The notes: generated by a model not told the origin, from the letters alone. 54,825 bases of DNA from Anaerolineae bacterium (GCA_013360465.1 JABWBO010000018.1:1-54825), one strand, 5' to 3'; positions 33,292 to 42,625 are shown, numbered from the stretch's first letter. Program-made: numbers and translations.

Positions 33292-35118
33292 ATGCCTGAC
33301 AAGATTCCCTTCCAGCAGTACGCCGCGACCCGCATCTACACGCCGGCGGTCGCCTATTCTCCCGACGGAAGGCTGATCGCCCATGTGACCAACACCACCG
33401 GGCAGTTCAACCTGTGGACGATCCCCTCTGGCGGCGGCATCCCGCGCCAGCTTACCGCCTACAACGACGATACGGTGCGCGGCATCGCCTGGAGACCGGA
33501 CGGCAAAGCGATCCTCTTCAATGCTGATTCCAACGGCACAGAACAGCACGCCATCTACATCATCCCGGCTTCGGGGGGCGTTCCGAAGCCGGTCACGACG
33601 GCGAAGGCACAGCACTATCTGGCGACCACGCCCTATTCGCCGGACATGAAGACCATCGCCTACTGCGGTAACGACCTGACCCCGGAGAACATGGAGATCA
33701 TCCTGCGCGATGTCGAGACGGGCGAGAGCGGACGTCCCTTCCCGGCGGGTGGGGCGATGTACTTCCCGGCGGACTGGTCTCCCAACGGGCGCTATCTGAC
33801 GGCGGGCAGGCTGGTCTCGAACACCAAGCAGGACATCTTCATGCTCGATACCGTTGGCGGCGAAGTGCTGCGAGTCACCGAGACGGACGAAGAAGTTGTG
33901 TTCGCGCCTGGACCCTGGCTGCCCGACAGCAGCGGGTTCTACATCGTCACCAACCAGGGGCGCGAATTCACCGGTCTGGCGCTATATCGACTCGCCGAAC
34001 GCGCCTGGACGTGGGTCGAGACCCCCGAACACGACATCGAGCTGGTCGCCGTCTCGCGCGATGGGCGGGTGCTGGTCTGGGCGGTCAACGAGGACGGCGC
34101 ATCCAGGCTATATGGACGGTCGCTGACCACCGGCAACCCGCTGGCGCTGCCCGATATGCCGCTGGGCGTCATTGACGCCATCGACATCAACCCGGACGGC
34201 TCCAAGGTGGCGCTGATCTTCGCCGGCGCCAAGGAAGCGCCGAACCTCTACGAATTCGATCTACGCAGCGGCGAGATGCTGGCGCTGGGGCAGAGCATGA
34301 TCGGCGGTATCGACCCGGCGGCGATGGTCGATCCGGAGCTGATCTACTATCCGACCCACGACGGACGGCAGATTCCCGCCTGGCTCTACCGCCCGGCTGC
34401 CAATCTGCATCCCAGCGGCAGGACGCCGGTGCTGCTGTCGATTCACGGGGGACCGGAAGCACAGGAACGCCCACGCTACAACTACCTGGGCTTCTACCAG
34501 TACCTCGTCAGCCGGGGATACGCCGTCCTTGCGCCGAATATTCGCGGTTCGACGGGTTACGGGCAGACCTACCAGAAGCTCATCCACCGCGACTGGGGCG
34601 GCGCGGAACTGGGCGACATCCGCCAGGCGGCGGAGTGGCTGCGCGCGCAGCCCTGGGTCGATGCCGAGCGGCTGATCGTCTTCGGCGGCAGCTTCGGCGG
34701 CTTTGCCACGCTCAGCGCCGTGACGCGCCTGCCGGAATACTGGGCGCTCGGCGTGGACATCGTCGGACCCTCGAACCTGATCACTTTCGTCCGGTCCGTG
34801 CCGCCGCACTGGCGCAGCTTCACCCGTGACTGGGTGGGCGACCCGGAGGAAGATCGTGAGATGCTCATCGAACGATCGCCGATCACCCATGTCGATGCCA
34901 TCCGCGCCCCGCTGCTGGTCATCCAGGGCGCCAACGATCCGCGCGTGGTGCAGGCGGAAAGCGACCAGATGGTCGAGCGGATTCGCCAGAACGGCGGCGA
35001 AGTGACCTACTATGTCGATCCTGACGAAGGACATGGCACGACGCGGCGCGCCAACGCCCTGAGGTGGTATCAGATGATCGTCGATACCATCGAAGCGAAG
35101 GTGCCGAACGACGACTGA
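33292..35118 (+). CDS. S9 family prolyl oligopeptidase/acylaminoacyl peptidase
   Basis: A 608-residue cytosolic serine peptidase. The N-terminal part (about 1-345) is a beta-propeller with WD40/TolB-like repeats (YSPDGRLIAHV, WRPDGKAILFN, YSPDMKTIAYC, WSPNGRYLTAG). The C-terminal part is an alpha/beta hydrolase with Ser467 (FGGSFGGFATL), Asp549 (QGANDPRVV) and His581 (DEGHGTTRR). These enzymes cleave short peptides that fit through the propeller. ATG 33292 is preferred to a TTG at 33259 because AGAGAGGTG lies before it. No signal peptide. Confidence 0.92.
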   Translation: MPDKIPFQQYAATRIYTPAVAYSPDGRLIAHVTNTTGQFNLWTIPSGGGIPRQLTAYNDDTVRGIAWRPDGKAILFNADSNGTEQHAIYIIPASGGVPKPVTTAKAQHYLATTPYSPDMKTIAYCGNDLTPENMEIILRDVETGESGRPFPAGGAMYFPADWSPNGRYLTAGRLVSNTKQDIFMLDTVGGEVLRVTETDEEVVFAPGPWLPDSSGFYIVTNQGREFTGLALYRLAERAWTWVETPEHDIELVAVSRDGRVLVWAVNEDGASRLYGRSLTTGNPLALPDMPLGVIDAIDINPDGSKVALIFAGAKEAPNLYEFDLRSGEMLALGQSMIGGIDPAAMVDPELIYYPTHDGRQIPAWLYRPAANLHPSGRTPVLLSIHGGPEAQERPRYNYLGFYQYLVSRGYAVLAPNIRGSTGYGQTYQKLIHRDWGGAELGDIRQAAEWLRAQPWVDAERLIVFGGSFGGFATLSAVTRLPEYWALGVDIVGPSNLITFVRSVPPHWRSFTRDWVGDPEEDREMLIERSPITHVDAIRAPLLVIQGANDPRVVQAESDQMVERIRQNGGEVTYYVDPDEGHGTTRRANALRWYQMIVDTIEAKVPNDD

Positions 35119-35148
35119 CGCCCTGCAACATTGTTCGCGCCGCCGTCG

Positions 35149-35154
35149 TATAAT
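35149..35154 (+). promoter_or_regulatory. -10 box before the 119-residue protein
   Basis: TATAAT 32 nt before the GTG at 35187. No well-spaced -35. Confidence 0.4.
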
Positions 35155-35186
35155 GGTGTAACAGACAGTTAACGAGGATCACGGAA

Positions 35187-35546
35187 GTGAGCGACGCGAA
35201 CAACAACAATCACTACGCGGCGGAAACGCCGGCGGATGCGGCACAGGACAGCCGTCCGAACGAGCCGCTGAAGGAATTCATCGAGCATCAGCGCAAGGCG
35301 CTGGAGGAGACCGGCAAGGCGCTCGACGCCCTGGTTCCCGATGGCTTCAAGGAACACAGCGCGGAAGCGCGCCGCGAGTTCGTCAAGGGCATGAAGGTGC
35401 TGGTGGATGCCGCCCTGACGGAGCTGGAGAAAACCAGCCGCGAGTTCGATAAGAGCTTCGCCCGCCGCCCTGCGCCAACCCCGCCGGCGGCGGAGGATCG
35501 TCCGTCATCGACCGGGACCACCAAGGTCAAGGTGCAGGTGGACTGA
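35187..35546 (+). CDS. Small helical hypothetical protein
   Basis: A 119-residue acidic cytosolic protein. The N-terminus is Asn/Asp-rich and disordered (MSDANNNNHYAAETPAD); residues about 28-92 form two or three amphipathic helices (LKEFIEHQRKALEETGKALD, AEARREFVKGMKVLVDAAL) that could self-associate as a coiled coil; the tail is Pro-rich and ends KVKVQVD. I recognise no family. GTG start, with GAGG at 35173-35176 as a distant, weak ribosome site. It has its own promoter and terminator. Confidence 0.65.
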   Translation: MSDANNNNHYAAETPADAAQDSRPNEPLKEFIEHQRKALEETGKALDALVPDGFKEHSAEARREFVKGMKVLVDAALTELEKTSREFDKSFARRPAPTPPAAEDRPSSTGTTKVKVQVD

Positions 35547-35576
35547 GCCGGAACTTTCAGGCGCGACAGCATACGA

Positions 35577-35616
35577 GGGGCATGGCGTGCGGTGAGGAAC
35601 CGGCACGCCGTGCCCC
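35577..35616 (+). terminator. Terminator after the 119-residue protein gene
   Basis: A 14-bp stem (35577-35590 with 35603-35616, one G-U pair) with a 12-nt loop, followed by TTTCTCTGTTTT on the plus strand, 30 nt past the stop. Confidence 0.75.
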
Positions 35617-35639
35617 TTTCTCTGTTTTCCGCTGTCGGA

Positions 35640-36092
35640 TCACGTCTCGACGGCGTAGCCGGCTGCCTGCCAGTCGATGATGCCGCCCAGGTCGTAAATC
35701 TGTGTGTAACCCGCCTGGCTCAGGATCTGCGCCGCCTGTGCGCTGCGGTTGCCGCTGCGGCAGTAGACGACCACCGGCACGTCTTTCGGCACGCCGGCGA
35801 GGTTCGCGGCGAGAGTTTCGACGGCGATATTGGCGGCATTGGCGATGTGCCCCCCGGCGAACTCTTCGGGCGTGCGCACGTCGAGCAGATAATGGGCGAC
35901 GCTGGCTTCGGCGAACTGCGAGACGTAATTCTGCGGTGTGAGATCGGCGACCGCCGCGCTGTTCGATGGGGCGGGCGCGCCGGTGAGCAGGATCGCCGCG
36001 ATCACCGCGACGGCGGCGAGCGCGATCACCACGCCGACGAGAGGAAGGCTGCTGCGCTGCGGCTGCGCCTTTGCCGGTGTACGTTTGGTCAT
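35640..36092 (-). CDS. Membrane-anchored rhodanese-domain protein
   Basis: A 150-residue protein with one N-terminal membrane helix or signal anchor (LPLVGVVIALAAVAVIAAILL, residues about 16-36) and a single rhodanese domain outside. The active-site loop is CRSGNRS, with the catalytic Cys in VVVYCRSGNRSAQAA; LLDVRTPEEFAGGHIANAANI is the standard substrate-side motif. It could transfer sulfur or handle thiosulfate, cyanide or protein thiols in the periplasm-facing space. It converges with the preceding small gene. AAGGAT is the ribosome site. Function beyond sulfurtransferase is not evident. Confidence 0.9.
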   Translation of the reverse strand: MTKRTPAKAQPQRSSLPLVGVVIALAAVAVIAAILLTGAPAPSNSAAVADLTPQNYVSQFAEASVAHYLLDVRTPEEFAGGHIANAANIAVETLAANLAGVPKDVPVVVYCRSGNRSAQAAQILSQAGYTQIYDLGGIIDWQAAGYAVET

Positions 36093-36214
36093 CAGAAATC
36101 CTTTTGGACAGCCTTTGTGAAATCAAGCACAAGAATAGAACGCCAGGCGGCGGCGCGATCTTACCTGCGCTGTACCCCCGCCTTTCGGGGCGCACCCGGC
36201 GAGGCGGGACGCGC

Positions 36215-36220
36215 TACAAT
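36215..36220 (+). promoter_or_regulatory. -10 box of the DUF4432 gene
   Basis: TACAAT, 41 nt before the ATG at 36262; no clear -35. A TTG at 36229 lies 8 nt after it but the AAGGA-preceded ATG is better. Confidence 0.4.
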
Positions 36221-36261
36221 ACGCCCTATTGAATTATTCTTTCACGTCAAGGACTGCCAGC

Positions 36262-37284
36262 ATGTTCACACGTTCCGCCCTTGAAGCGCACAGCCTCGAC
36301 CTCCGCCAGTTCATCGGCTTCCGCGAATCCACGCTTGCCAACGGGCAGCGGGTCATCGACGCCACCAACAGCAGCGGACTGGACTTCACGCTGCTGCCCG
36401 ACCGGGGCATGGACATCCACGCCGCCCACTGGAACGGCTTGCCCCTGACCTGGATCAGCCAGGGATCGCCCTTCGCCTCCGATTTCGCCGGCTCCTGGCT
36501 GCGCCTGTTCAACGGCGGGCTGCTGACCACCTGCGGGCTGCTCCACGCCGGGGCGGCGGACGTGGACCCGGTGACGGGCGAGAAACGCGATCTGCACGGG
36601 CGCTACACCCGGCTGAGCGCCTATGAGATCGCCGCCTGCACGTTCTGGGATGGCGACGCGCTGGTCTCCGAGCTGACCTGCGCCGTCAGCGAAAACACCC
36701 TCTTTGGCGAGCAGCTTCGGCTGGAGCGCACCTACCGGCTGGTCGTCGGTGAGCCGTCGGTGACCCTCCTCGACCGGGTGGAGAATCGCGGTGATCAGCC
36801 GTCGCCCTTCATGATCCTCTATCATTTCAACGTCGGTTATCCGCTGGTGCGCGCCGGCGCGCGGCTGATCAGCCCGGCGGAGAAGATCGAGCCGCGCGAT
36901 GACGCCGCCCGCCCCGGTTTCGACCGCTGGGCGGAGTACGACGCGCCGATCCCGCGCTACGCCGAGCAGGTCTTCTTCCACGCGATCCCTCCGAAGGACG
37001 GCATGGCATCGGTGGCGCTGGTCAACGCCGATTACGGTCTGCGCGTCGATTGGGACCCGACCTACAGCCCCTATTTCACCCAGTGGAAGAATGTGCGCCA
37101 GGGCATCTACGTCAACGGTCTGGAACCTGCCAACTGCCTGCCGGAAGGGCAGGCGGCGGCGAAGGCGAACAACCGCCTGGTGACTTTGCAGCCCGGCGAG
37201 GCGCACAGCTTCCGCAACGTGCTGACCATCCTGCCGGATCGTCAGTCCATCGCCGCGGTCGAGGCGGAACTAAACGCCTGGTGA
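36262..37284 (+). CDS. DUF4432 family aldose 1-epimerase-like protein
   Basis: A 340-residue protein of the galactose-mutarotase-like beta-supersandwich superfamily. Visible features are the N-terminal LDFTLLPDRGMDIHAAHW, FNGGLLTTCGLLHAGAADV, YHFNVGYPLVRAGARLISP with the His, and the C-terminal FTQWKNVRQGIYVNGLEPANCL. Such proteins may interconvert sugar anomers, but DUF4432 members are largely uncharacterised. ATG 36262 has AAGGA 9 nt upstream. Short gap (50 nt) to the VIT-vWA gene, same strand, so possibly one transcript. Confidence 0.85.
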   Translation: MFTRSALEAHSLDLRQFIGFRESTLANGQRVIDATNSSGLDFTLLPDRGMDIHAAHWNGLPLTWISQGSPFASDFAGSWLRLFNGGLLTTCGLLHAGAADVDPVTGEKRDLHGRYTRLSAYEIAACTFWDGDALVSELTCAVSENTLFGEQLRLERTYRLVVGEPSVTLLDRVENRGDQPSPFMILYHFNVGYPLVRAGARLISPAEKIEPRDDAARPGFDRWAEYDAPIPRYAEQVFFHAIPPKDGMASVALVNADYGLRVDWDPTYSPYFTQWKNVRQGIYVNGLEPANCLPEGQAAAKANNRLVTLQPGEAHSFRNVLTILPDRQSIAAVEAELNAW

Positions 37285-37334
37285 GATCGTCTAACTCCCG
37301 TTGAAATACGCAAGCAGGGGAAGGATCAAGAACG

Positions 37335-39713
37335 ATGACACTCAGTAGTTCGGATCAGCTTCAGTTCGGGGCGCTGCTGCTCGTTCAATCGGGCGAAACA
37401 GCGTCGCCGCTGCCGCTGGAACACACCGCCGTCAGCGCCGCCATCACCGGTGGGCTGGCGCAGGTGACGGTCGTCCAGCGTTTCGGCAATCCGTTTGACC
37501 ACCCGGTCGAACTGGAATACCTCTTTCCCCTGCCGCATCAAGCCGCCGTCGTCGATTTCACCCTGCGCGTCGGGGTCCGCCGCATCAGCGCCGCCATCAA
37601 AGAGACCGAGGCGGCGCGCCAGACATACGCAGCCGCCTCTGCCGCGGGGCAGCGCGCCGGGCTGCTGGAACAGCGCCGCCCGAACCTGTTCGCCCTGCGC
37701 CTCGCCAACATCCAGCCCGGCGAAAACATCTTCAGCGAGATCGTCTACGACGACCGGCTGTCGTTCGAAGATGTCGGCTACACCTTCACCTTTCCGATGG
37801 GCATCACGCCGCGCTATCACAGCCCGGCGCACCCCGCGCCCGGCGGGCGCGTCGATGCGCCGTACGTCCTGGAGGACGCGCAGATCGCGCCGGTCGAGAT
37901 TCGCCTGACGCTCGACGCCGGCGTGCCGATCAGCGATCCGACCAGCCCGTCGCACCCGATCCGGGTCGAGCGCGTCGAAGGTGGGCTGGCGCAGGTCGCT
38001 CTCGACGGGCGGCACATCCCCAACAAGGACTTCGTCCTGCGCTACGAGGCATCTGGCAAGACGGTGCAGTCCAGTCTGTGGACGCACCCCGACGGCGAGA
38101 GCGAGGCGGCGCTGCTGACGCTGATCCCGCCCCGGCTGAGCGTCGATCTGGTCGTTCCGCCGCGCGAGTTCATCTTCGTGATCGACCGTTCCGGTTCGAT
38201 GTCCACCGAGCCGATGGACCAGGCGCGGCGGGCGCTCAAAGCCTGTCTGCGGGCGCTCAACCCGGACGACGCCTTCACCATTCAGGCGTTCGATCATCAG
38301 ATTGAGTGGTTCTATGGCAGGGGCGCTCTGGCGGTGACACAGGAGCACGTCGATCAGGCGGATCGCTGGCTGGACGGCATCAAGTCGCGCGGTGGCACGG
38401 AAATCCTGCCCGCTATCGATGCGGCGCTGGCGCTGCCCGCCGACGCCTCCCGCGCGCGTTATCTCGTCTTCCTGACCGACGGATCGGTGAGCGCCGATGA
38501 CGCCGCCCTTCAAAAAGTCGCCCGCAGCGCCGGCAGGGCGCGCATCTTCACCTTCGGCATTGGTCCGTCGGTCAACCGCTATCTGCTCAGCAAGATGGCG
38601 GAGTTCGGGCGCGGCGCGGCAGAGTTCATCAGCAGCCACGAACCGATTGAGCCGGTCGTCGCCCGCTTCCAGGACCGGGTCAGCTATCCTGCCCTGCGCG
38701 ACCTGACGCTGACCGGTCAGGGCGTCGATTTGTGGGATGTCTACCCGCCAGCACTGCCCGATCTATACGTCGGTCAGCCGCTCGAAATTGCCGCGCGCCT
38801 GCTGCGCCAGGCGGATCACGCCGAAGCGCCTGCGCTGACGATCCGGGGTGAACTGGGTGGTGTGCCGCAGCAGTTCAGCCTGCCCCTGCCGCCGGGCGCT
38901 GCTTCCGAACTGGTCGGGCGGCTGTGGGCGCGGGCGCGCGTTGAATCGCTGCTGGATCGGCTGATCGCGCACCCGGAGGACAGGGAGACGATCCGCCAGC
39001 AGGTGATCGCGCTGGGGCTGGGCGCGCGGCTGGTCACCCCGTATACGTCGTTCGTCGCCGTTGACAGCGAGGTCACGACCGGCGGGACAGCGGAGACCGT
39101 ACTGGTCGCGCAGCCGCTGCCGGAAGGTCTGGAGTGGGGTAGTTTCGTCGGAGGGGGTCCAGCCTTCATGACGATGTCCGCGCCGGCTTCTCCGCCCTCC
39201 AGCATGCCTCAGCTTCACTTCATGCGAAGCCGCAGCCAGCCCTTAGGGTCGGCGGGAAGCGGCGCGCGGGACAAGCACACCCTTGTCGATGCCATCACAC
39301 CGGAGTACGAGCGGCCGATTGCGATGGACGAACCCGCAGGTCAAGAGACCGAGGAAGATCTGCTGATCGCCGCGCTGGATCAGAAAGCCGCGCAGCCACA
39401 TGCCGGGCGGATCGCGGACATCCTGGATGTCGCCCAGAAGCCCAGCCCGGCGGTGCTGCAAACGCTGGCGAGTACGCAGCGGGTGAATGGCAGTTGGGAC
39501 GATGACCCTGCGAAGACCGCCGTCCGGCTCGCCCTGTTCATTCAGGCAGGGTACACCACCCGCGCCGGGAGCTATCGCGCGCAGGTGCGCAAGGCGGCGC
39601 TTTGGCTGCGCGCAGCCGCGCCGGTGGCGCTGGACCGAGCGCGCGGCTTGATCGCCGAGACGCTGAAGATGCTCTCGGAGGCGACCGGCGAAGATTGGAG
39701 CCTGACGCCATAG
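37335..39713 (+). CDS. VIT and von Willebrand factor A domain protein
   Basis: A 792-residue protein of the inter-alpha-trypsin-inhibitor heavy-chain type. Residues about 15-150 form a VIT domain (VTVVQRFGNPFDHPVELEY, ANIQPGENIFSEIVYDD). Residues about 277-450 form a vWA domain with an intact MIDAS (DRSGSMS at about 284, later LTDGS). The rest is beta-rich and helical, and the last 100 residues are helical (TPERA-like, GRIADILDVAQK). No signal peptide or transmembrane helix is seen, so it may act inside, though VIT-vWA proteins are often extracytoplasmic. AAGGA lies 10 nt before the ATG. Metal-dependent protein binding is the likely activity. Confidence 0.88.
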   Translation: MTLSSSDQLQFGALLLVQSGETASPLPLEHTAVSAAITGGLAQVTVVQRFGNPFDHPVELEYLFPLPHQAAVVDFTLRVGVRRISAAIKETEAARQTYAAASAAGQRAGLLEQRRPNLFALRLANIQPGENIFSEIVYDDRLSFEDVGYTFTFPMGITPRYHSPAHPAPGGRVDAPYVLEDAQIAPVEIRLTLDAGVPISDPTSPSHPIRVERVEGGLAQVALDGRHIPNKDFVLRYEASGKTVQSSLWTHPDGESEAALLTLIPPRLSVDLVVPPREFIFVIDRSGSMSTEPMDQARRALKACLRALNPDDAFTIQAFDHQIEWFYGRGALAVTQEHVDQADRWLDGIKSRGGTEILPAIDAALALPADASRARYLVFLTDGSVSADDAALQKVARSAGRARIFTFGIGPSVNRYLLSKMAEFGRGAAEFISSHEPIEPVVARFQDRVSYPALRDLTLTGQGVDLWDVYPPALPDLYVGQPLEIAARLLRQADHAEAPALTIRGELGGVPQQFSLPLPPGAASELVGRLWARARVESLLDRLIAHPEDRETIRQQVIALGLGARLVTPYTSFVAVDSEVTTGGTAETVLVAQPLPEGLEWGSFVGGGPAFMTMSAPASPPSSMPQLHFMRSRSQPLGSAGSGARDKHTLVDAITPEYERPIAMDEPAGQETEEDLLIAALDQKAAQPHAGRIADILDVAQKPSPAVLQTLASTQRVNGSWDDDPAKTAVRLALFIQAGYTTRAGSYRAQVRKAALWLRAAAPVALDRARGLIAETLKMLSEATGEDWSLTP

Positions 39714-39749
39714 AGAGGGGCGAACTTTGCCGTCATGGGTGGAAGGGCG

Positions 39750-40736
39750 TCACGGACCCGAACCGGGCGTGACGCCCGTCGCGAGCGGCTCAATCAGCAG
39801 CGTCTCGGCGGAGAGGGGTTCGCCGCTCCCGAAGTTCTCCGCCAGGATAGAAAAATCGCCGATCTCGATGCGCCCGTCGCCATCGAAGTCCGCCGACTCA
39901 AGATATGCCGCTTCGCCGGCGGCGGCGCCGAACGCCATCGCCAGCATCGAGAAATCGGTGATGTCCACACGGCGGTCGCCGTTGGCGTCGCCGGCGACCG
40001 GCTGCGCTTGAGAGTCCGTCATCAGGAAGATGTCGATTTCGGACGTTTCACCGCCTTCTTCGACCTGAATAGTCTCGATGGTCAGCGCGCTGGAGGTCGT
40101 CACGGCGATGTCCAGCGCGTGAAATGCCGGTCGGAAACCCTTCGCCGATGCGCTGACCCGATAGTCTCCCGGCGCGAGCCGGCTGAGGCGGTAGCCGCCC
40201 GCCGCGTCGGCGATCTCCGACGCCACCCACCCGCCGCCGACCGTCCACACGTCGATCTTGGCGAAAGGGATGGGCGCGCCGTCGTCCTGAGTCTGCACCC
40301 TACCGCTGATCGTCCCCCAGCGCTCCAGCATCACGGTGATGCCGAGGCTTCCACCTTCGGGAGGGATTGTCAGGAGGTCGGCAGCGGCGAACCTGGACTG
40401 GCGATTGTAGAATGCCGGCAGGTATTCCGCCGGCGGTACTGCCCACAGCTTGTAATCTCCCGGAGGCAGCAGGTCAAAACCGAACGAGCCATCTTCGGCG
40501 CTGGACGCTTCCGCCAGGAAGACATCGCTTGCGGAATACAGGAGCAGCGCTACCTGAGGGATCGGCGTCGTGCCATTCACCCGGCTGACCGTGCCCTGTA
40601 TCGCACCGGTTGGGCTGGACGTGGGGATGCCGGTCGCTTGGTCACGCGAATCCTGGGCGCTCAGCGCGGCAGGGCTGCCGACGATCAGGATCAAAAGCAG
40701 CGCCAGTGTCCGCGCCAGGTTCCGCGAAATCCCCAT
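39750..40736 (-). CDS. Secreted carboxypeptidase-regulatory-like protein with dockerin
   Basis: A 328-residue secreted protein. The signal peptide is ARTLALLLILIVGSPAALSAQ. Two CarboxypepD_reg-type repeats follow (about residues 45-130 and 135-215; GAIQGTVSRVNGTTPIP, GTISGRVQTQDDGAPIP), then a short linker and a type I dockerin (GDANGDRRVDITDF and DFDGDGRIEIGDF) with two Ca loops. It lacks the beta-module that precedes the dockerin in the other three. A GGGCGTCACG/CGTGACGCCC inverted repeat overlaps its stop codon, shared with the convergent VIT-vWA end. The 40778-40783 TATAAT (minus strand) is its likely -10. Confidence 0.85.
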   Translation of the reverse strand: MGISRNLARTLALLLILIVGSPAALSAQDSRDQATGIPTSSPTGAIQGTVSRVNGTTPIPQVALLLYSASDVFLAEASSAEDGSFGFDLLPPGDYKLWAVPPAEYLPAFYNRQSRFAAADLLTIPPEGGSLGITVMLERWGTISGRVQTQDDGAPIPFAKIDVWTVGGGWVASEIADAAGGYRLSRLAPGDYRVSASAKGFRPAFHALDIAVTTSSALTIETIQVEEGGETSEIDIFLMTDSQAQPVAGDANGDRRVDITDFSMLAMAFGAAAGEAAYLESADFDGDGRIEIGDFSILAENFGSGEPLSAETLLIEPLATGVTPGSGP

Positions 40737-40777
40737 ATGACTCGATCCTCAGTGTAGTCCATACGCACGCCGCGAGG

Positions 40778-40783
40778 ATTATA
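40778..40783 (-). promoter_or_regulatory. -10 box of the 328-residue dockerin gene
   Basis: TATAAT on the minus strand, 42 nt before the start codon at 40736. No good -35. Confidence 0.45.
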
Positions 40784-40850
40784 GCGCACCTGCGCCCGCC
40801 GAGGAGGCGGAAATCCGACTCCCCCGGCGGGCGCAGCGGCGTCGGCACGT

Positions 40851-42578
40851 CTACGGCGCGCCGGTCTCCCCGAAGCTCGCTGCCAGCAGCGAGAAATCGC
40901 CGATGGTGATGGCGTCGTCCTCGTTGAAATCTGCTTCGGGCGCGAAGCCCTCCTGACCCTGCGCCTTGCCGAAGGCGAGCGCCAGCAGCGAGAAGTCGGA
41001 GATGTTGACCTGGTTGTCGTTGGTGGCGTCGCCTTCGCGCAGTGTGCCCAGGTCTGCCGCGTTGCTCCCGGTCACCAGCGTCACGCCGATGACGTTCGCC
41101 AGCGCATGGCTGTGCTTGATCCGCACCTGGTATGCGCCCGGCGGGATGCCTGGGATGCTGAAGACGCCGTTAAGGTCGGTGAATACGGTGTCGCTGTAGA
41201 TCGGGCTGAGCGCGCTGTCGGCGGTGATGGTCACCTGAAGGGGCATACTCCAGGCGATGTTCGGCTTGGCGACGCTGCGCTGGAAGGCGACCATCCCGTC
41301 GAGGGTCGCGGCATCGACGGGCGAGAAGAAGATCATATCGATGGCGCTGACCTGCGTGTTGGGCGGCACCGATACGGCGTCGGAGGCTTGCAGGGTGAGC
41401 TTCTGGTCGTAGTAAATTGTCCCGAACGCCGGCGAGACGGCGCTGAAATAATACGTGCCTTCGAGGACCGGTCGGGAGTAGGCTCCGTTCGCCAGCGTCG
41501 TCGTCGAGTAGGTGTGAATCGCGGCGCTCGGGCTGTCGTAGATCAGCACCGATACGCCGCCCGCCGGGGTGATACCATCCGGTTGATAGACCGAGCCGCT
41601 GACCGCGCCGACGCCCGCCAGCGCGAAGACCATGCCGCCGCGCGTCTGCCCGGCGTCGATGGTCAGCGGTTCGGCGGCGCGCTGCGCCATGTCGCTGTTG
41701 TAGTCGCGCGCTTCGTGGTTGAACTGGTAAGCGGTCAGTTGGTAGGTCCCGGCGGGGACGGGCAGGGCGAATGTCCCGTCGCTGTGCGATTCTATCCAGG
41801 CGACCGGCTCAGCGCCACCATACTCGTAGGCGTAGACCGCCGCGCGCGAGATCGGCGTGATCCCGTCGGCTTCGGTGACGATGCCGGTGAACAGCGCCGC
41901 CGGCTGCATGACGAAATCGACCCCCTGGGTGATCGTCCCGCCGCCGACGCCGACCGGCGGCGCGCTTTCGGCGTTGAACGATCCGCCGGTGTAGGCGCTG
42001 ACGCTGCCCATGCTGACCGCCTTGACCAGATACTCACCCGGCGCGAGGTAGTTGATGGCGTACCAGCCATCCGGCGTGGTGAAGGTCAAGCCCAGGCTGC
42101 GCCCGCTGGCATAGTCGTAGACATAGACCGCCGCCGAATCCAGCGGCGTTGTACCGTCGGCGGCAGTGATCATCCCGCTGATGCCGCCGGGCAGGGCGAG
42201 GGCGAAGTCGATGCGATAGGCATTGACGCCGGTGACGGGCAGAAATTCGGCGCGTTCCAGGGAGGGGCTGCCGTTGGAGTAGGATTCGACATAGCCGATA
42301 CGCTCCGCCTTCACGCGGTAGGAGCCGACCGGGATGTTGTTGAAGGTGTAAGTCCCGTCGCCGCCAGTCACCCGAAAACCGACCGGTTCGCCGGTCACAT
42401 CGATGAGCAGGACCTGGGCGTCGGCGAGCGGCGTCACGCCGTCGGCGGCATAGACCACGCCGCTGATGCTGGCGTCGCTTCCGCCCGGCGGATGACTCTC
42501 CTGCGCCAGCGCAGCCCCCGGCAGCAGACAGCCGGCGCAGAGGATCAGCCAGGATAGGATCGATCTCGCGTGAGCCAC
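40851..42578 (-). CDS. Secreted carboxypeptidase-regulatory-like repeat protein with beta-module and dockerin
   Basis: A 575-residue secreted protein. Signal peptide: ILSWLILCAGCLLPGAALAQ. About four CarboxypepD_reg-type repeats of roughly 90-100 residues follow (SISGVVYAADGVTPLADAQV, GISGMITAADGTTPLDSA, FTGIVTEADGITPISRAAV, SGSVYQPDGITPAGGVSV), with aromatic/acidic motifs between. The last 149 residues form the beta-module and type I dockerin (GDATNDNQVNISDF, ADFNEDDAITIGDF). GTG start with GAGGGG about 7 nt upstream. Same strand as the 328-residue dockerin gene, 114 nt apart; each has its own -10. Confidence 0.85.
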   Translation of the reverse strand: MAHARSILSWLILCAGCLLPGAALAQESHPPGGSDASISGVVYAADGVTPLADAQVLLIDVTGEPVGFRVTGGDGTYTFNNIPVGSYRVKAERIGYVESYSNGSPSLERAEFLPVTGVNAYRIDFALALPGGISGMITAADGTTPLDSAAVYVYDYASGRSLGLTFTTPDGWYAINYLAPGEYLVKAVSMGSVSAYTGGSFNAESAPPVGVGGGTITQGVDFVMQPAALFTGIVTEADGITPISRAAVYAYEYGGAEPVAWIESHSDGTFALPVPAGTYQLTAYQFNHEARDYNSDMAQRAAEPLTIDAGQTRGGMVFALAGVGAVSGSVYQPDGITPAGGVSVLIYDSPSAAIHTYSTTTLANGAYSRPVLEGTYYFSAVSPAFGTIYYDQKLTLQASDAVSVPPNTQVSAIDMIFFSPVDAATLDGMVAFQRSVAKPNIAWSMPLQVTITADSALSPIYSDTVFTDLNGVFSIPGIPPGAYQVRIKHSHALANVIGVTLVTGSNAADLGTLREGDATNDNQVNISDFSLLALAFGKAQGQEGFAPEADFNEDDAITIGDFSLLAASFGETGAP

Positions 42579-42619
42579 AGTGAAACCCCTCTGATTCCGC
42601 AGGATGCAGGATGCGCTGG

Positions 42620-42625
42620 ATTATA
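42620..42625 (-). promoter_or_regulatory. -10 box of the 575-residue dockerin gene
   Basis: TATAAT (minus strand) 42 nt before the GTG at 42578, the same distance as in the 328-residue gene; -35 not clear. Confidence 0.45.

Noticed and set aside
39746-39778. GGGCGTCACG/CGTGACGCCC inverted repeat at the convergent end of the VIT-vWA and dockerin genes
   Set aside because: It could act as a bidirectional terminator but there is no T-run and it lies partly within coding sequence.
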